A stretch of 64,000 bases of DNA from Prevotella sp902465605. GTDB taxonomy: Bacteria; Bacteroidota; Bacteroidia; Bacteroidales; Bacteroidaceae. Shown here piece after piece: positions 46,058 through 55,134 of this stretch; the first letter of the stretch is position 1; each line of letters begins with the position of its first letter. The position numbers and the translations under genes were made by a program. Below the pieces are notes generated by a model. The model was given only the letters and a program-made list of their open reading frames with translations. It was not told the origin of the DNA and did no database searches. The stretch lies in contig CABQNT010000006.1 of NCBI GenBank assembly GCA_902465605.1, positions 62,001 to 126,000 of the forward strand, read 5' to 3'.

Positions 46058-46249
46058 GTGAAAATTGATTTGTTTTTAGCGAATGATGAATATTGGACTG
46101 AAACATGGGCAAACTATCTTTCAAAGCAATACTTCGGAGAAAGATGGTTTGGAATGGAAATAAAGATTAAAGGTCATTTGGATTTTTATTATCCATCAAA
46201 AAATGTTAGTAGATCGTTCTTATTCAAGAAATCTTTATTACCTTTCTGA
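46058..46249 (+). CDS. Short frame, possible gene remnant
   Basis: A 63-codon frame from GTG 46058 (an ATG at 46022 overlaps the preceding gene). It contains DEYWTETWANYLSKQYFGER and FGMEIKIKGHLDFYYPS, a composition plausible for a real protein. There is no good start and it may be the tail of a decayed cassette gene. Confidence 0.3.
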   Translation: MKIDLFLANDEYWTETWANYLSKQYFGERWFGMEIKIKGHLDFYYPSKNVSRSFLFKKSLLPF

Positions 46250-46275
46250 CAGATAACTTTTTTAATATATTGCAC

Positions 46276-46722
46276 ATGAAAAAAATATCGATAGTGGTAA
46301 AAATAGTTTTGATGTTATTGATTTTAGATATATTTAGTTCTTGTATTATGGACAGAAAAACCACCCTCTATATAAAGAACTGTACAAAAGACACCTTATT
46401 AATAGAATTATCGGAGGCAGACACTCTTGTTAACTGGCAATTTTGGGGTAAGCAAGCTGCGGATGTCGTTTCGCCGAATGATACAGACGAGGTAGATATT
46501 GCATTTTATAAAGCTATCATCGGCAGTTTTGCGTTACCAGATTCAACTATCTATATTGACCCATATATATATAGTCACTATGACACTTGTTACCTTTATA
46601 CCATTAAGTGGAATATAGCAAAAAAATATTCAATGGATGAAATCCGTGCAAAAAAGCTCTATGACAGACGGACTGTAACCAAGAAGAACTTCCATAACCG
46701 TTTATTCGAATACAAAAAATGA
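46276..46722 (+). CDS. Unrecognised small lipoprotein
   Basis: 148 residues from ATG 46276. Lipoprotein signal (LMLLILDIFSSC) and a compact domain ending TVTKKNFHNRLFEYKK. I have the impression that similar small lipoproteins with a conserved TKKD/N-x-x-N-R-hydrophobic-F-Y tail occur in Bacteroidetes, but cannot name a family. Its stop overlaps the next ATG (ATGA at 46719-46722), so the two are translationally coupled. Confidence 0.65.
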   Translation: MKKISIVVKIVLMLLILDIFSSCIMDRKTTLYIKNCTKDTLLIELSEADTLVNWQFWGKQAADVVSPNDTDEVDIAFYKAIIGSFALPDSTIYIDPYIYSHYDTCYLYTIKWNIAKKYSMDEIRAKKLYDRRTVTKKNFHNRLFEYKK

Positions 46723-47150
46723 ATACTTTAAAGTTATCTATAATTACTTGTTTTTCAATACTATATTCTCTCACATCTTTTGCAGAGATAAAATTGGGTG
46801 TCAGCATTGAAATAGGAAGCTTCGACTCTATACTATCAGAGATAGATGGTGGTTGTTGTGTTTTTTATAAGTATCCAGGCAAAGTGCGAAATAAAGGCTA
46901 CATTATGGTGAACGATCTTACGACCACAGCTTACATGATGGTTAATCGTCATCTTGAAGAGTTTACTCTTGTGGCCAATAAGAAAGATGTTTTTTGGTAT
47001 AAGAATAAAAAATTCACTTTAAAAGTGACGATTAACAGTACAACAAGTAAAGTCCATGGTGAGTCTTTCAATGTGAAGGGCATCCTTATCGTGGAAGATC
47101 ACAACAAGAATAGACGAAAACTTGCTTTCTGTGGGAATTGTGACTGGTAG
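46719..47150 (+). CDS. Unrecognised secreted protein coupled to the preceding lipoprotein
   Basis: 143 residues. Signal peptide (LSIITCFSILYSLTSFA), then a beta-rich domain with several Cys (GGCCVFYKYPG near 45; CGNCDW at the end). Start overlaps the previous stop by four bases. Unknown function; the coupling suggests a two-component envelope unit. Confidence 0.6.
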   Translation: MNTLKLSIITCFSILYSLTSFAEIKLGVSIEIGSFDSILSEIDGGCCVFYKYPGKVRNKGYIMVNDLTTTAYMMVNRHLEEFTLVANKKDVFWYKNKKFTLKVTINSTTSKVHGESFNVKGILIVEDHNKNRRKLAFCGNCDW

Positions 47151-47226
47151 TTTATGCTTTAGTATTAGGTGTAATTGAGGGTATCGCTCACATGTTAGTA
47201 TATGAATGATGATGTGTAGAAACTAG

Positions 47227-47475
47227 CACTTTCAAGTCACTACACATGCTAATCACATTAGGGTGTACCTACTGAATCCCATGTCCGATTTCGGCGGCAA
47301 TTATATAGGAAATTTTAGTGTAGATACAAATTATGGACGATTAGACAGCATCCTCTGCGTTATGGATGAGAATGGCACGAAGGTTTTCGATTCCTCCTAC
47401 GATGCGTGGGGCAGTCAGACGGTGACGATCAGCACAATAGGCCTTCACCGTGGCTACACGGGACATCGTCGCTAA
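47227..47475 (+). pseudogene. Rhs-repeat core fragment
   Basis: The frame's second half is plainly Rhs core: SILCVMDENGTKVFDSSYDA then WGSQTV and GLHRGYTGH. In intact Bacteroidetes Rhs proteins this block comes just before the core/toxin junction. Here an in-frame stop lies 16 codons upstream of the first plausible start and a TAA follows two codons after GYTGH. The thousands of bases of YD repeats are missing. It is a remnant or a displaced tip-swapping fragment, evidence that this region once held an Rhs-type polymorphic toxin gene. Confidence 0.75.
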
Positions 47476-47516
47476 ATTATTACGTTTAAATTTTATGTAA
47501 TTATGTTGTATTTTAA

Positions 47517-47535
47517 GTTTCAATATCGGCACCGT
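47517..47535 (+). repeat. Short direct repeat, copy 2
   Basis: GTTTCAATATCGGCACCGT, one mismatch to the copy at 45609-45627. Confidence 0.6.
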
Positions 47536-47559
47536 AAAAAAGAAATCCCAGTGCAAACG

Positions 47560-47907
47560 ATGAAAGAGAAAAACTTATGTAGTAGAATATGTTTTATTTT
47601 AAACAAATATTTTAATGCCGATCCAGACTTTTTTGATAAGTTAGGCTATGTAGCAATTTGGTATTTAGAATATGATAAAAAATGCGATGAACCTTTTCGA
47701 GAAATAGGAATTGATAGCAGTGGAAAAATAATAGTAAAAATGCCCGATGAAAGGAATTACGGTTATTGGGTGGATTCAAACTGTGATTTGCAATTCTTCA
47801 AAAAATTCAATATTCAAATGATAACAGAACAAGAGTTTAACAATTTATGGAACTCTGTCGATTATGATAGAAAAAAAGGTGAATTTAAACCTGTTCATAG
47901 CTTATGA
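47560..47907 (+). CDS. Small soluble protein after the Rhs fragment, possible immunity protein
   Basis: 115 residues from ATG 47560; an in-frame ATG at 47503 would add a basic stretch encoded by the repeat and is less likely. It is soluble and acidic/aromatic (DKLGYVAIWYLEYDKKCDEP, GYWVDSNCDLQFFKKF), like many cytosolic immunity proteins, but no family is recognised. Its position directly after the Rhs junction is where a toxin/immunity pair would sit. Confidence 0.6.
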   Translation: MKEKNLCSRICFILNKYFNADPDFFDKLGYVAIWYLEYDKKCDEPFREIGIDSSGKIIVKMPDERNYGYWVDSNCDLQFFKKFNIQMITEQEFNNLWNSVDYDRKKGEFKPVHSL

Positions 47908-48056
47908 CAGGGTGTTCAAACAAAACATTCATCCTTGTTTGAAGAGTCGCAAAACATTATTCATGGGATGAAATTCGGATTAAGAAGTTATACCATCGAA
48001 GAATAGTTGCTAGAGATTGTAACGGTAAGTTTGATAAGACAATTCAATAGAAAATT

Positions 48057-48608
48057 ATGAATAAGAACATAAAGATGATTCTCCTGTTAATATTGCTATT
48101 TGTAATTTATAGTTGTACTACAAATACGGTTAAAAAAGAAAGTCTTTCGGGAAATTCTCAAAAGGATAGTATTTCCACAAAGTATGATGACTCTATTGTA
48201 GTGAGGAGCCATGTAGACAAAATAATAGGAAAGGAATTATCATTATGGATGCATAATAAATCAAATAAACCTATTAGACTGAAAAAAGAATACCAGATAC
48301 AGGTTCTTGAGGACAGTTCTTGGCTTACACTTGTAAAAGCACACTTGGATGCAGAGCCATTGATACATCCTAAAGATACTTTAACCGTCAAATTTGATTT
48401 AAAGATTCCTGAAGTTAGTAGAAATCTTTTAAAAGAAAAAATAGGAAGGTGGACATATTCTCACAAAGAGACGTATAGAATTATCAATATCATATATGTT
48501 GATAATCCAAAAGACACGTTACCCATTAAAACGTTATTTAATACTGGTAATCTTAACTTTGTATATGGAGGGAAAAAGCATGGAGTGATAATTACCGAAC
48601 TCCATTAA
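48057..48608 (+). CDS. Lipoprotein with an Ig-like domain
   Basis: 183 residues. Lipoprotein signal (ILLLILLFVIYSC), a Ser/Lys linker, then a single beta-sandwich. ELSLWMHNKSNKPIRLKKEY and VLEDSSWLTL match the pattern of bacterial Ig-like domains of the Big_14 kind seen in envelope lipoproteins. Function unknown. Last member of the AT-rich run. Confidence 0.65.
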   Translation: MNKNIKMILLLILLFVIYSCTTNTVKKESLSGNSQKDSISTKYDDSIVVRSHVDKIIGKELSLWMHNKSNKPIRLKKEYQIQVLEDSSWLTLVKAHLDAEPLIHPKDTLTVKFDLKIPEVSRNLLKEKIGRWTYSHKETYRIINIIYVDNPKDTLPIKTLFNTGNLNFVYGGKKHGVIITELH

Positions 48609-48675
48609 ACAATCATAGTCGAATGTATTTGCTCCTTTCATTTATTTCTTATCTGAATTTTCAAGAAGAAGCTAA

Positions 48676-49482
48676 TCATTCTTCGATTTCGGACAAACTT
48701 CGAACTAAGTTTGCGATGAAGTGACTGGAGGTTTCGATAGGGGAGTAGTTAATGTATCTCATACTGCGCCTAAGATTACGCCGGAGCACTTTGTTGTTGT
48801 TTTGCACAAATCCTGCTTTGCCTTCTCTGAAATGCCATTCCTTTGTCGTATCGATTTCTGTATGGGTCAGGGTTCTTAAAATCAGAGGATAGGCGTCGCG
48901 TTCTACATCCTCTACAAATGGAATTTCGTCTTGCTCAAAATTGAAGACCACAATCAGGATGCTTCCCTGCAGTTGTGCCATGCGCTGTAGGTGAAGTTTG
49001 GAGAGCCAGGTTTCAAGTTTGACAAAATCAACCTTGTCACCTCTGGTTCTTAAGTAGCTACCCAGTTCGATGATGCCTCTGACGGAGATGCCTTTGGCTA
49101 ATATGTGGTTGACGTTAAAGATAATGATGTCAAGCAGTTGAAGCGTTTCCATGGAAGTATCAATTGCATGTCGCTCGTCGTGCTTGATTTTTTTTAAACG
49201 CTTGTTTAACGTGGGATTGCTGAGATGTGGGTTGGTAAACCATTCCTGTTCATCCTTGTCAGTCATTTCCTGCAAACCAAGTATCAGCTTTTGCGGAATG
49301 TGGATGTTGGTGTCATACTGATGGTTCTTGATGCCTTTCAATGCGATGGACACCACGTTTTGAGATGCTGCCATCTGAAACAGTCGGTTCCATTTGAAGG
49401 TCGTCATGGGCTCTAACGTAACATACTCGTTGAGTGCTCCAGAGCGCAGCAACCGAAAGAAATTACGTTTGATGATATCCAT
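48676..49482 (-). CDS. Protein resembling the nucleotidyltransferase family NTP_transf_5
   Basis: 268 residues from ATG 49482. The N-terminus (FFRLLRSGALNE, FKWNRLFQMAASQNVVSIAL) and the later KGISVRGIIELGSYLRTRGD and KLETWLSKLHLQRMA segments follow the outline of NTP_transf_5 proteins that accompany surface-polysaccharide or transporter genes in Bacteroidetes. The nucleotidyl-transfer core with its Asp pair is not visible, so it may be a non-catalytic relative. It shares direction with the LacI-type gene 109 bases upstream. Confidence 0.55.
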   Translation of the reverse strand: MDIIKRNFFRLLRSGALNEYVTLEPMTTFKWNRLFQMAASQNVVSIALKGIKNHQYDTNIHIPQKLILGLQEMTDKDEQEWFTNPHLSNPTLNKRLKKIKHDERHAIDTSMETLQLLDIIIFNVNHILAKGISVRGIIELGSYLRTRGDKVDFVKLETWLSKLHLQRMAQLQGSILIVVFNFEQDEIPFVEDVERDAYPLILRTLTHTEIDTTKEWHFREGKAGFVQNNNKVLRRNLRRSMRYINYSPIETSSHFIANLVRSLSEIEE

Positions 49483-49590
49483 ATTTGATGACGTGTGAAT
49501 GAAACCTGATTGATGTCGCCCCAAGGCGCGTCCACAGTAGCTGTTGGTCAACGCGGCCGTTGCTGATGGGCAAGGGCTGATTTCTTTTTT

Positions 49591-50655
49591 TTACAATTGC
49601 GTGCGACGATAAAAGTCCATGTTTTCTTTCGTCAACAACTCTATCGGCATGTAGTTTACGGGTTCAACCTTCTTTTTCAGTACGATGGCTTTGAACAGCG
49701 TGTCAATGCAGCAGTAGCCTTGCTGGTAGGCATGCTGAGCGACCAGGAACGACACGCTGCCCTGTCTGAGGCATTCGGCGTTTTTACCCACCATGTCATA
49801 TCCCATAATTTGGGTGTTTCTTCTGTTGGTTCTTAACAGAAAGTCGCCCACGATGTGTGCTTTGGAGCCAAAGGTGATGCAATGATGTATTTGAGGGTGC
49901 TCATTGAAGAACTTTTCTAACCTCAAGTCATAATCTTTTTTGGTGGCCTTCATGGGCAAGCCCAACTCGATGATTTCAATCTCGGGAAAGTGTTCTGACA
50001 TGTAATGTCTGAATCCCACCTCACGATTTTCCTGCTGTTTGCTGGTCACCTTTCCGTCCTTGATGCGCTTCATCAGCACGATTTTTTTCTCTTGGTGGGC
50101 TACCATCATCAGAATCCTTGCCGAGAAATAGCCGCTTTTGAATGAGTCTTGTCCGAAGAAGGAGAGTGGATTCAGTTCGGGCATGTACGAGTCGAGCAGG
50201 ACGAAGGGGATGTTCAATTCGTGCAATTGGTCTGTGAACGCTCTGGTCAAGTTGAGTGTTGCCGGAACGATGACCACTCCGTCGGGCTTCTCTTGCAAAC
50301 AGGTGGCTGCCATCTTTTTGAACGACTCTTCTTTAAGTCGCTCGTAATAGAGCGTTTTCGTCTCGAGATTGAAGTCGCGTCTGGTTTCTACGGCTTTCTT
50401 TGCACCTTCTTCAATTTCCTCCCAGTAAGTTTCAGATTCATGTTGTGGGATGACGAGATAGAAGGTGTATGACTTGTTGTACGCCAAGGCACTGGCATAC
50501 ACGTTGGGTTGATAATTCATCTCCGAGAGTGCTTTCTCCACCTTCTCACGCGCTGTTGGCGAAACGTTGGGGCGTCCATGCAAAACCCTGTCAACCGTTC
50601 CAACCGAAACGCCCGCCCGCTGGGCGATGTCCTTGATTCTGATTTTTTCTGTCAT
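49591..50655 (-). CDS. LacI-family transcriptional regulator
   Basis: 354 residues from ATG 50655. LacI-type helix-turn-helix at the N-terminus (IRIKDIAQRAGVSVGTVDRV) with the hinge helix RPNVSPTAREKVEKALSEM, then a type I periplasmic-binding-protein-like effector domain (VIVPATLNLTRAFTDQL, IMGYDMVGKNAECL). The effector is probably a sugar, unidentified. A -7 box TAATTTTG (50748-50741) and a GTAAGTTTACTTAC palindrome at 50701-50714 lie upstream; the palindrome could be an autoregulatory operator. Confidence 0.93.
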   Translation of the reverse strand: MTEKIRIKDIAQRAGVSVGTVDRVLHGRPNVSPTAREKVEKALSEMNYQPNVYASALAYNKSYTFYLVIPQHESETYWEEIEEGAKKAVETRRDFNLETKTLYYERLKEESFKKMAATCLQEKPDGVVIVPATLNLTRAFTDQLHELNIPFVLLDSYMPELNPLSFFGQDSFKSGYFSARILMMVAHQEKKIVLMKRIKDGKVTSKQQENREVGFRHYMSEHFPEIEIIELGLPMKATKKDYDLRLEKFFNEHPQIHHCITFGSKAHIVGDFLLRTNRRNTQIMGYDMVGKNAECLRQGSVSFLVAQHAYQQGYCCIDTLFKAIVLKKKVEPVNYMPIELLTKENMDFYRRTQL

Positions 50656-50700
50656 ATCACATTTAAAATATGTGCAATCATCGTGTAAGCCGAACACAAC

Positions 50701-50714
50701 GTAAGTTTACTTAC
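50701..50714. promoter_or_regulatory. Palindrome upstream of the LacI-type gene
   Basis: GTAAGTTTACTTAC, 5-bp arms around a 4-base centre, 46 bases before the regulator's ATG and within its predicted leader. Confidence 0.4.
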
Positions 50715-50843
50715 TTTGTTGAGGCGCAGTCTATGTGATGCAAAATTACAAAGAATAGTTGTATTGTGCGAAAGCACAGTTGCATATTTTAAGCATAATC
50801 AATATTTTCCTTCGTTTTTCTTCATTTTCAAACAGCAAATGGT

Positions 50844-50851
50844 TATCTTTG
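50844..50851 (+). promoter_or_regulatory. -7 box that fixes the sensor-kinase start
   Basis: TATCTTTG lies within the longest reading frame and 27 bases before ATG 50879, which begins a lipoprotein-like signal. Confidence 0.6.
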
Positions 50852-50878
50852 TGTGACAGATTATTTGCCAGCCTAAGC

Positions 50879-53800
50879 ATGTGTCATCAAGAAACAACCA
50901 AACGCATCTATTCGGTATTGCTCACACTTGTCGTTCTCTTGTGTGCGATAGCTTGCTCAGACCCTCACGGTGAAGACGTGGTGGCACTGAACGAAAGAGC
51001 GTACCAGTATCGCTATCGCAATTTGGATAGTACGTCGCTGTATGCAAACCGGGCTATGCAACTGGCTGGCAAACATGGTGATGGCTATGCCGAAGCGCTC
51101 AACCATCTGGCGTTTGTCCACATGGCAAGAATGGAATATGCCAAGGCAGATTCGCTGCTGTCTGAAGTACGCAAATCGACCAACAATCAAATTGAATTGT
51201 TAGTAGCTGACGTTCAGTTGATGCGGCTTTGCCAACGTTGCTCCAAAAACAAGGACTTTTATGTCTATCGAGAGAGTGCCATGAGGCGTCTGCATCGAAT
51301 AGAGGAGGAGTACAACAGCCTGGATGATCACCAAAAACGCCGAATGATTTATGCTGTAAGCGAATTTTATCTCACCACCTCCACCTATTTTTATTATGTG
51401 GGTTTGGAAGATTTGTCAATCGATGCCATCAACCAAATTAATGTCAACGGCGAGATAGCTCGAGACACCTCCCAACTGTTGAATTACCTGTATAACGTTG
51501 GTGCGGGCGGCATCATCCTCGGTGGCACGCGTGAGGAAATCAACCAAGCCGAGTTTGAGTATCTTACACGATGCTATGTGCTGGCCAAGCAGCATCATTA
51601 TCCCTATTGGGAGGCCAACTCGATGCAGGCCATGAGCGAGCATTTGCAGAGAAAAAAGTACCGAGACAAGTTGATACACGACAATTTGCCATCCATGCAA
51701 TTCATCAATCCGTACGACATGCCCGATTCGTTGTTGGCTGGAAATTTGGCGCAACGTTCGTTGAAAACATTCATTCAATATGGCGACGTTTATCAAATTG
51801 CCGGATCGTATCGAACGCTTGCCGAGTGTTATTGGGAGTTGAAAGATTACAAGTCGGCCTTGATTTGTCTACACAACGCATTGGAAACAAACCATGCCAT
51901 CAACCAAGCCCCCGACCTGGTGGCATCTATCCGGGAGCAATTGTCACTGGCTTACTCGGCCATAGATGACAAGCCAAACAGCGATTACAACCGAAATTTA
52001 TACCTCGACATACAGGAAGGAACCAGGCAGGACCGGCAGTTGGAGGCCCGCGCTGAACAATTGGATGTGTCATCCAAGCAGTTGAATCGGATGATTCTGG
52101 CCATCATCATCACCATCGTTGTCGTATGCTTGTTGTTGTTTATCTTCTACTACATGAGAAAGAGGAACGACCGACAGGCTTCTACACTGACAAAACTCAT
52201 GGAACCCCTTGAAAAATGGAAACATGACAATGAAGAGGCACTTGAGGAAAACCAAGAGAAATTTGAAGAGATTGAGGAAGAAAAGCATGTGCAGCAACTG
52301 CACGTTTCCAAGAATAAGAAGCGTAACCTCGAACAACGAACCAAAGTGTCGCTTGTCAACAGCATCATTCCTTTGATTGATCGGATGTTGCACGAAATAC
52401 ATCAACTCACCAAAAAGACCGAGGCGAAGTCCATCAGGGACGATCGGTATACCTATATCGCGGAGTTAGCCGAGCAGATTAATGATTATAACAGCATTTT
52501 GACCCATTGGATACAGTTGCGGCAAGGTGTGTTGAGTTTGAAGATTGAAAGTTTTCCGTTGCAAGATGTCTTTGACCTCTTGTCGCGCAGTCGGATGAGT
52601 TTCTCCATCAAAGGCATCGATTTGCAGGTAATGCCCACCCAAGCTGTGGTCAAGGCCGACAAGACGCTCACCGTGTTCATGCTAAATACCTTGGCTGACA
52701 ATGCAAAGAAGTTCACGCCCTCTGGCGGACAGGTTCGGATAGACAGTAAGGAGGGTGACGACTATGTGGAGATTAGGGTTGAAGATACGGGCATTGGCAT
52801 GTCTGAACAACAAATTGAACACCTGTTCGTAAACAAGCCCATTGTAGACCACACGCTCGAAAGTGTTGACGGCAACCCTCCGCAGCATCGCATCAGCAAC
52901 GGATTCGGGTTGATGAATTGCAAAGGAATCATCGACAGATATCGTAAAACCAGTAAGATATTCAACGTCTGCACTATTCGTGCCGAGAGCGTAGAAGGCA
53001 AGGGCAGCACGTTCTCCTTTAGGCTGCCGAAGGGAGTGGCACGTACCATTGCGGTGCTTTGCATGGTGGGTTCGTGTTTCATGAACGTAAACGCAGGTGA
53101 GTCGGGAAGTGTGCCGCACACGCCTCATCCGATTGGTCAAGCGGAGGTGGTGCAGGGTGAGTTCATCCCGCAAGCCACTGCTTTTGCCGATAGTGCTTAC
53201 TTCAGCAACATCCAAGGAACTTATCAGAAAGCCCTGTTGTTTGCTGACAGTTGCCTGTATTATCTCAATCGCCATTACCGAACATGCAGACCGCATGGCG
53301 TAGATACGATGATCATCATGTCAAACAGTACCGCATTGCCAGCAGAAATTAAATGGTTATACGATAGCATTCCAACCAATTACAATGTCATCCTTGGCAT
53401 CCGAAACGAAAGTGCCGTGGCCGCATTGGCCCTGCACAAATGGGCCTTGTACGCTTATAACAACAAGGCTTATACGCAGTTGTTCCGCGAACGCAGTGCA
53501 GACAGTACGTTAGGCACGTACGTTCAAATGATGCAACGTTCAGAAGTCAATAAGAATGTGGCCCTCGTCATCCTTTCATTGATATTCATGCTGATATTCC
53601 CCGCCTATTATTTTTTGTATGATCGACATCGGGTGTATTATCGGTTCAGCGTTGATCGAATCCAGGAAATCAATCAAACCTTGTTGAGTGAGGCAACCGC
53701 CCAGGAGAAATTACAGAAGATACAGACGCTTTGGACGTTCAACCGCAGAATGTTGAATACCCGATTTACCAAGCTTAATGCCATCGTCGAGCAAATCATG

Positions 53801-54433
53801 GATGCGTTACGAGATCGCATTCATGTGGAGGAAGTGCAGACAACCAGTATGGAACTGGCTCAAGACGAATTGCGAAGAACGAGTTACGAAAACGACCAGT
53901 TGCACATCAGCAACAGCGTGTTGGACAATTGCCTTTCAACCTTAAAGCACGAGACGATGTATTATCCTGCTAAAATAGGTGTTTTGGCAGATGGAAAAGA
54001 CGAAAACCTTCCGGTGTTGAGCGAGCTTTCTTCTTATTACAAAGACCTGTACATGCTGCTGAGTGCGCAGGCCATGCGGCAGATAGACAATCATGTCAAG
54101 GTGGATGACGACATGTTGCGCTATCTGTTTGACATTTTGAAAGAGCAAAATGGCGGTGAGCTGGTGCTGACTGCTGAAGACAAAGACCCTGTATATTGCC
54201 TTATTCATGTGAAGATGAACAATCTTCATCTCTCCGATGAACAAGTAGCCGCTCTGTTTACGCCTAATACCGTTGACATGCAGTTCATGCTATGCAGGCA
54301 GATTGTTCGTGAGGTAGGAGAGGCCACCAACGCGCGTGGCTGCGGCATCCAGGCTGTGAAAGATGAGACAGGACGAATAAACATTAATATCACCTTAACG
54401 AAAACGATATGGAAGAATTTAAAATTATCATAG
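50879..54433 (+). CDS. Tandem sensor-kinase protein (DUF5112/DUF5113 type)
   Basis: 1,184 residues. Order: signal sequence with lipoprotein-like LLCAIAC, TPR-like helical periplasmic sensor to about 440, membrane helix (MILAIIITIVVVCLLLFIFYY), coiled coil, dimerisation region with RMLHEIHQL, and a complete HATPase (LADNAKKFTPSGG, EDTGIGM, GFGLMNCKGII). Then a second hydrophobic, signal-like stretch (TIAVLCMVGSCFMNVNA near 730), another extracytoplasmic domain, a fourth membrane segment (ALVILSLIFMLIFPAYYFLY) and a second, degenerate kinase-like cytoplasmic part. It looks like two sensors fused end to end. The response regulator gene overlaps its 3' end by 25 bases. Signal unknown; the DUF names are from memory. 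Confidence 0.82.
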   Translation: MCHQETTKRIYSVLLTLVVLLCAIACSDPHGEDVVALNERAYQYRYRNLDSTSLYANRAMQLAGKHGDGYAEALNHLAFVHMARMEYAKADSLLSEVRKSTNNQIELLVADVQLMRLCQRCSKNKDFYVYRESAMRRLHRIEEEYNSLDDHQKRRMIYAVSEFYLTTSTYFYYVGLEDLSIDAINQINVNGEIARDTSQLLNYLYNVGAGGIILGGTREEINQAEFEYLTRCYVLAKQHHYPYWEANSMQAMSEHLQRKKYRDKLIHDNLPSMQFINPYDMPDSLLAGNLAQRSLKTFIQYGDVYQIAGSYRTLAECYWELKDYKSALICLHNALETNHAINQAPDLVASIREQLSLAYSAIDDKPNSDYNRNLYLDIQEGTRQDRQLEARAEQLDVSSKQLNRMILAIIITIVVVCLLLFIFYYMRKRNDRQASTLTKLMEPLEKWKHDNEEALEENQEKFEEIEEEKHVQQLHVSKNKKRNLEQRTKVSLVNSIIPLIDRMLHEIHQLTKKTEAKSIRDDRYTYIAELAEQINDYNSILTHWIQLRQGVLSLKIESFPLQDVFDLLSRSRMSFSIKGIDLQVMPTQAVVKADKTLTVFMLNTLADNAKKFTPSGGQVRIDSKEGDDYVEIRVEDTGIGMSEQQIEHLFVNKPIVDHTLESVDGNPPQHRISNGFGLMNCKGIIDRYRKTSKIFNVCTIRAESVEGKGSTFSFRLPKGVARTIAVLCMVGSCFMNVNAGESGSVPHTPHPIGQAEVVQGEFIPQATAFADSAYFSNIQGTYQKALLFADSCLYYLNRHYRTCRPHGVDTMIIMSNSTALPAEIKWLYDSIPTNYNVILGIRNESAVAALALHKWALYAYNNKAYTQLFRERSADSTLGTYVQMMQRSEVNKNVALVILSLIFMLIFPAYYFLYDRHRVYYRFSVDRIQEINQTLLSEATAQEKLQKIQTLWTFNRRMLNTRFTKLNAIVEQIMDALRDRIHVEEVQTTSMELAQDELRRTSYENDQLHISNSVLDNCLSTLKHETMYYPAKIGVLADGKDENLPVLSELSSYYKDLYMLLSAQAMRQIDNHVKVDDDMLRYLFDILKEQNGGELVLTAEDKDPVYCLIHVKMNNLHLSDEQVAALFTPNTVDMQFMLCRQIVREVGEATNARGCGIQAVKDETGRININITLTKTIWKNLKLS

Positions 54434-55134
54434 TAGAGGATGTTCCTTTGGAACTGAAGGGTACCGAGGGCATCTTTAAAAACGAGATTCCTGAAGCCGA
54501 AATCATTGGCACGGCCGAAAACGAACAAGAGTATTGGCGCTTGATCAAGCAGCAAGTACCTGATTTGGTTTTGTTAGACTTGGGACTTGGTGGCTCCACG
54601 ACCGTTGGCGTTGAGATATGCAGGCAAACGAAACAAAGCTATCCGCAGGTGAAGGTTTTGATTTTTACAGGCGAGATACTGAACGAAAAATTATGGGTCG
54701 ACGTGCTGGACGCGGGTTGCGATGGCATCATCTTGAAGAGTGGTGAACTGCTTACGCGTGGCGATGTTGGCAGTGTGATGGCCGGCAAACGCATGGTGTT
54801 CAATCAGCCGATATTGAAAAAAATAGTGGATCGCTTCAAGTTAAGCATCCATAACCAACTGATGCGGCAAGAGGCGCTTGTGAATTATGAGATTGACGAA
54901 TACGATGAGCGTTTCCTCCGTCATCTGGCCTTGGGCTATACCAAGGAGCAGATTACGAACTTGCGAGGGATGCCCTTTGGCGTAAAAAGTTTGGAAAAAC
55001 GACAGAACGAGTTGATACAAAAGTTCTTTCCCAATGGAAACAGCGGAATTGGAATCAATGCCACCCGACTGGTAGTCAGAGCCATTGAATTGAGAGTGCT
55101 TGACATTGATAATTTGCAAGCCGATGAAGAGTAA
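54409..55134 (+). CDS. Response regulator paired with the tandem kinase
   Basis: 241 residues. Receiver domain with acidic pair (IVEDVP), phospho-acceptor Asp57 (LVLLDLGLGG), Thr in LIFTGE and Lys in IILKSGE. The C-terminal domain (DERFLRHLALGYTKEQITNL and following) is a NarL/LuxR-like helix-turn-helix, so it should bind DNA. Targets are unknown; the adjacent membrane-protein gene is the obvious candidate. Start overlaps the kinase gene by 25 bases and the next gene overlaps its stop. Confidence 0.88.
   Translation: MEEFKIIIVEDVPLELKGTEGIFKNEIPEAEIIGTAENEQEYWRLIKQQVPDLVLLDLGLGGSTTVGVEICRQTKQSYPQVKVLIFTGEILNEKLWVDVLDAGCDGIILKSGELLTRGDVGSVMAGKRMVFNQPILKKIVDRFKLSIHNQLMRQEALVNYEIDEYDERFLRHLALGYTKEQITNLRGMPFGVKSLEKRQNELIQKFFPNGNSGIGINATRLVVRAIELRVLDIDNLQADEE

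Noticed and set aside
45052..48608. Insertion sequence or prophage as the source of the AT-rich region
   Set aside because: No transposase, integrase or terminal inverted repeats were visible; only the Rhs fragment and short direct repeat point to an exchange mechanism.
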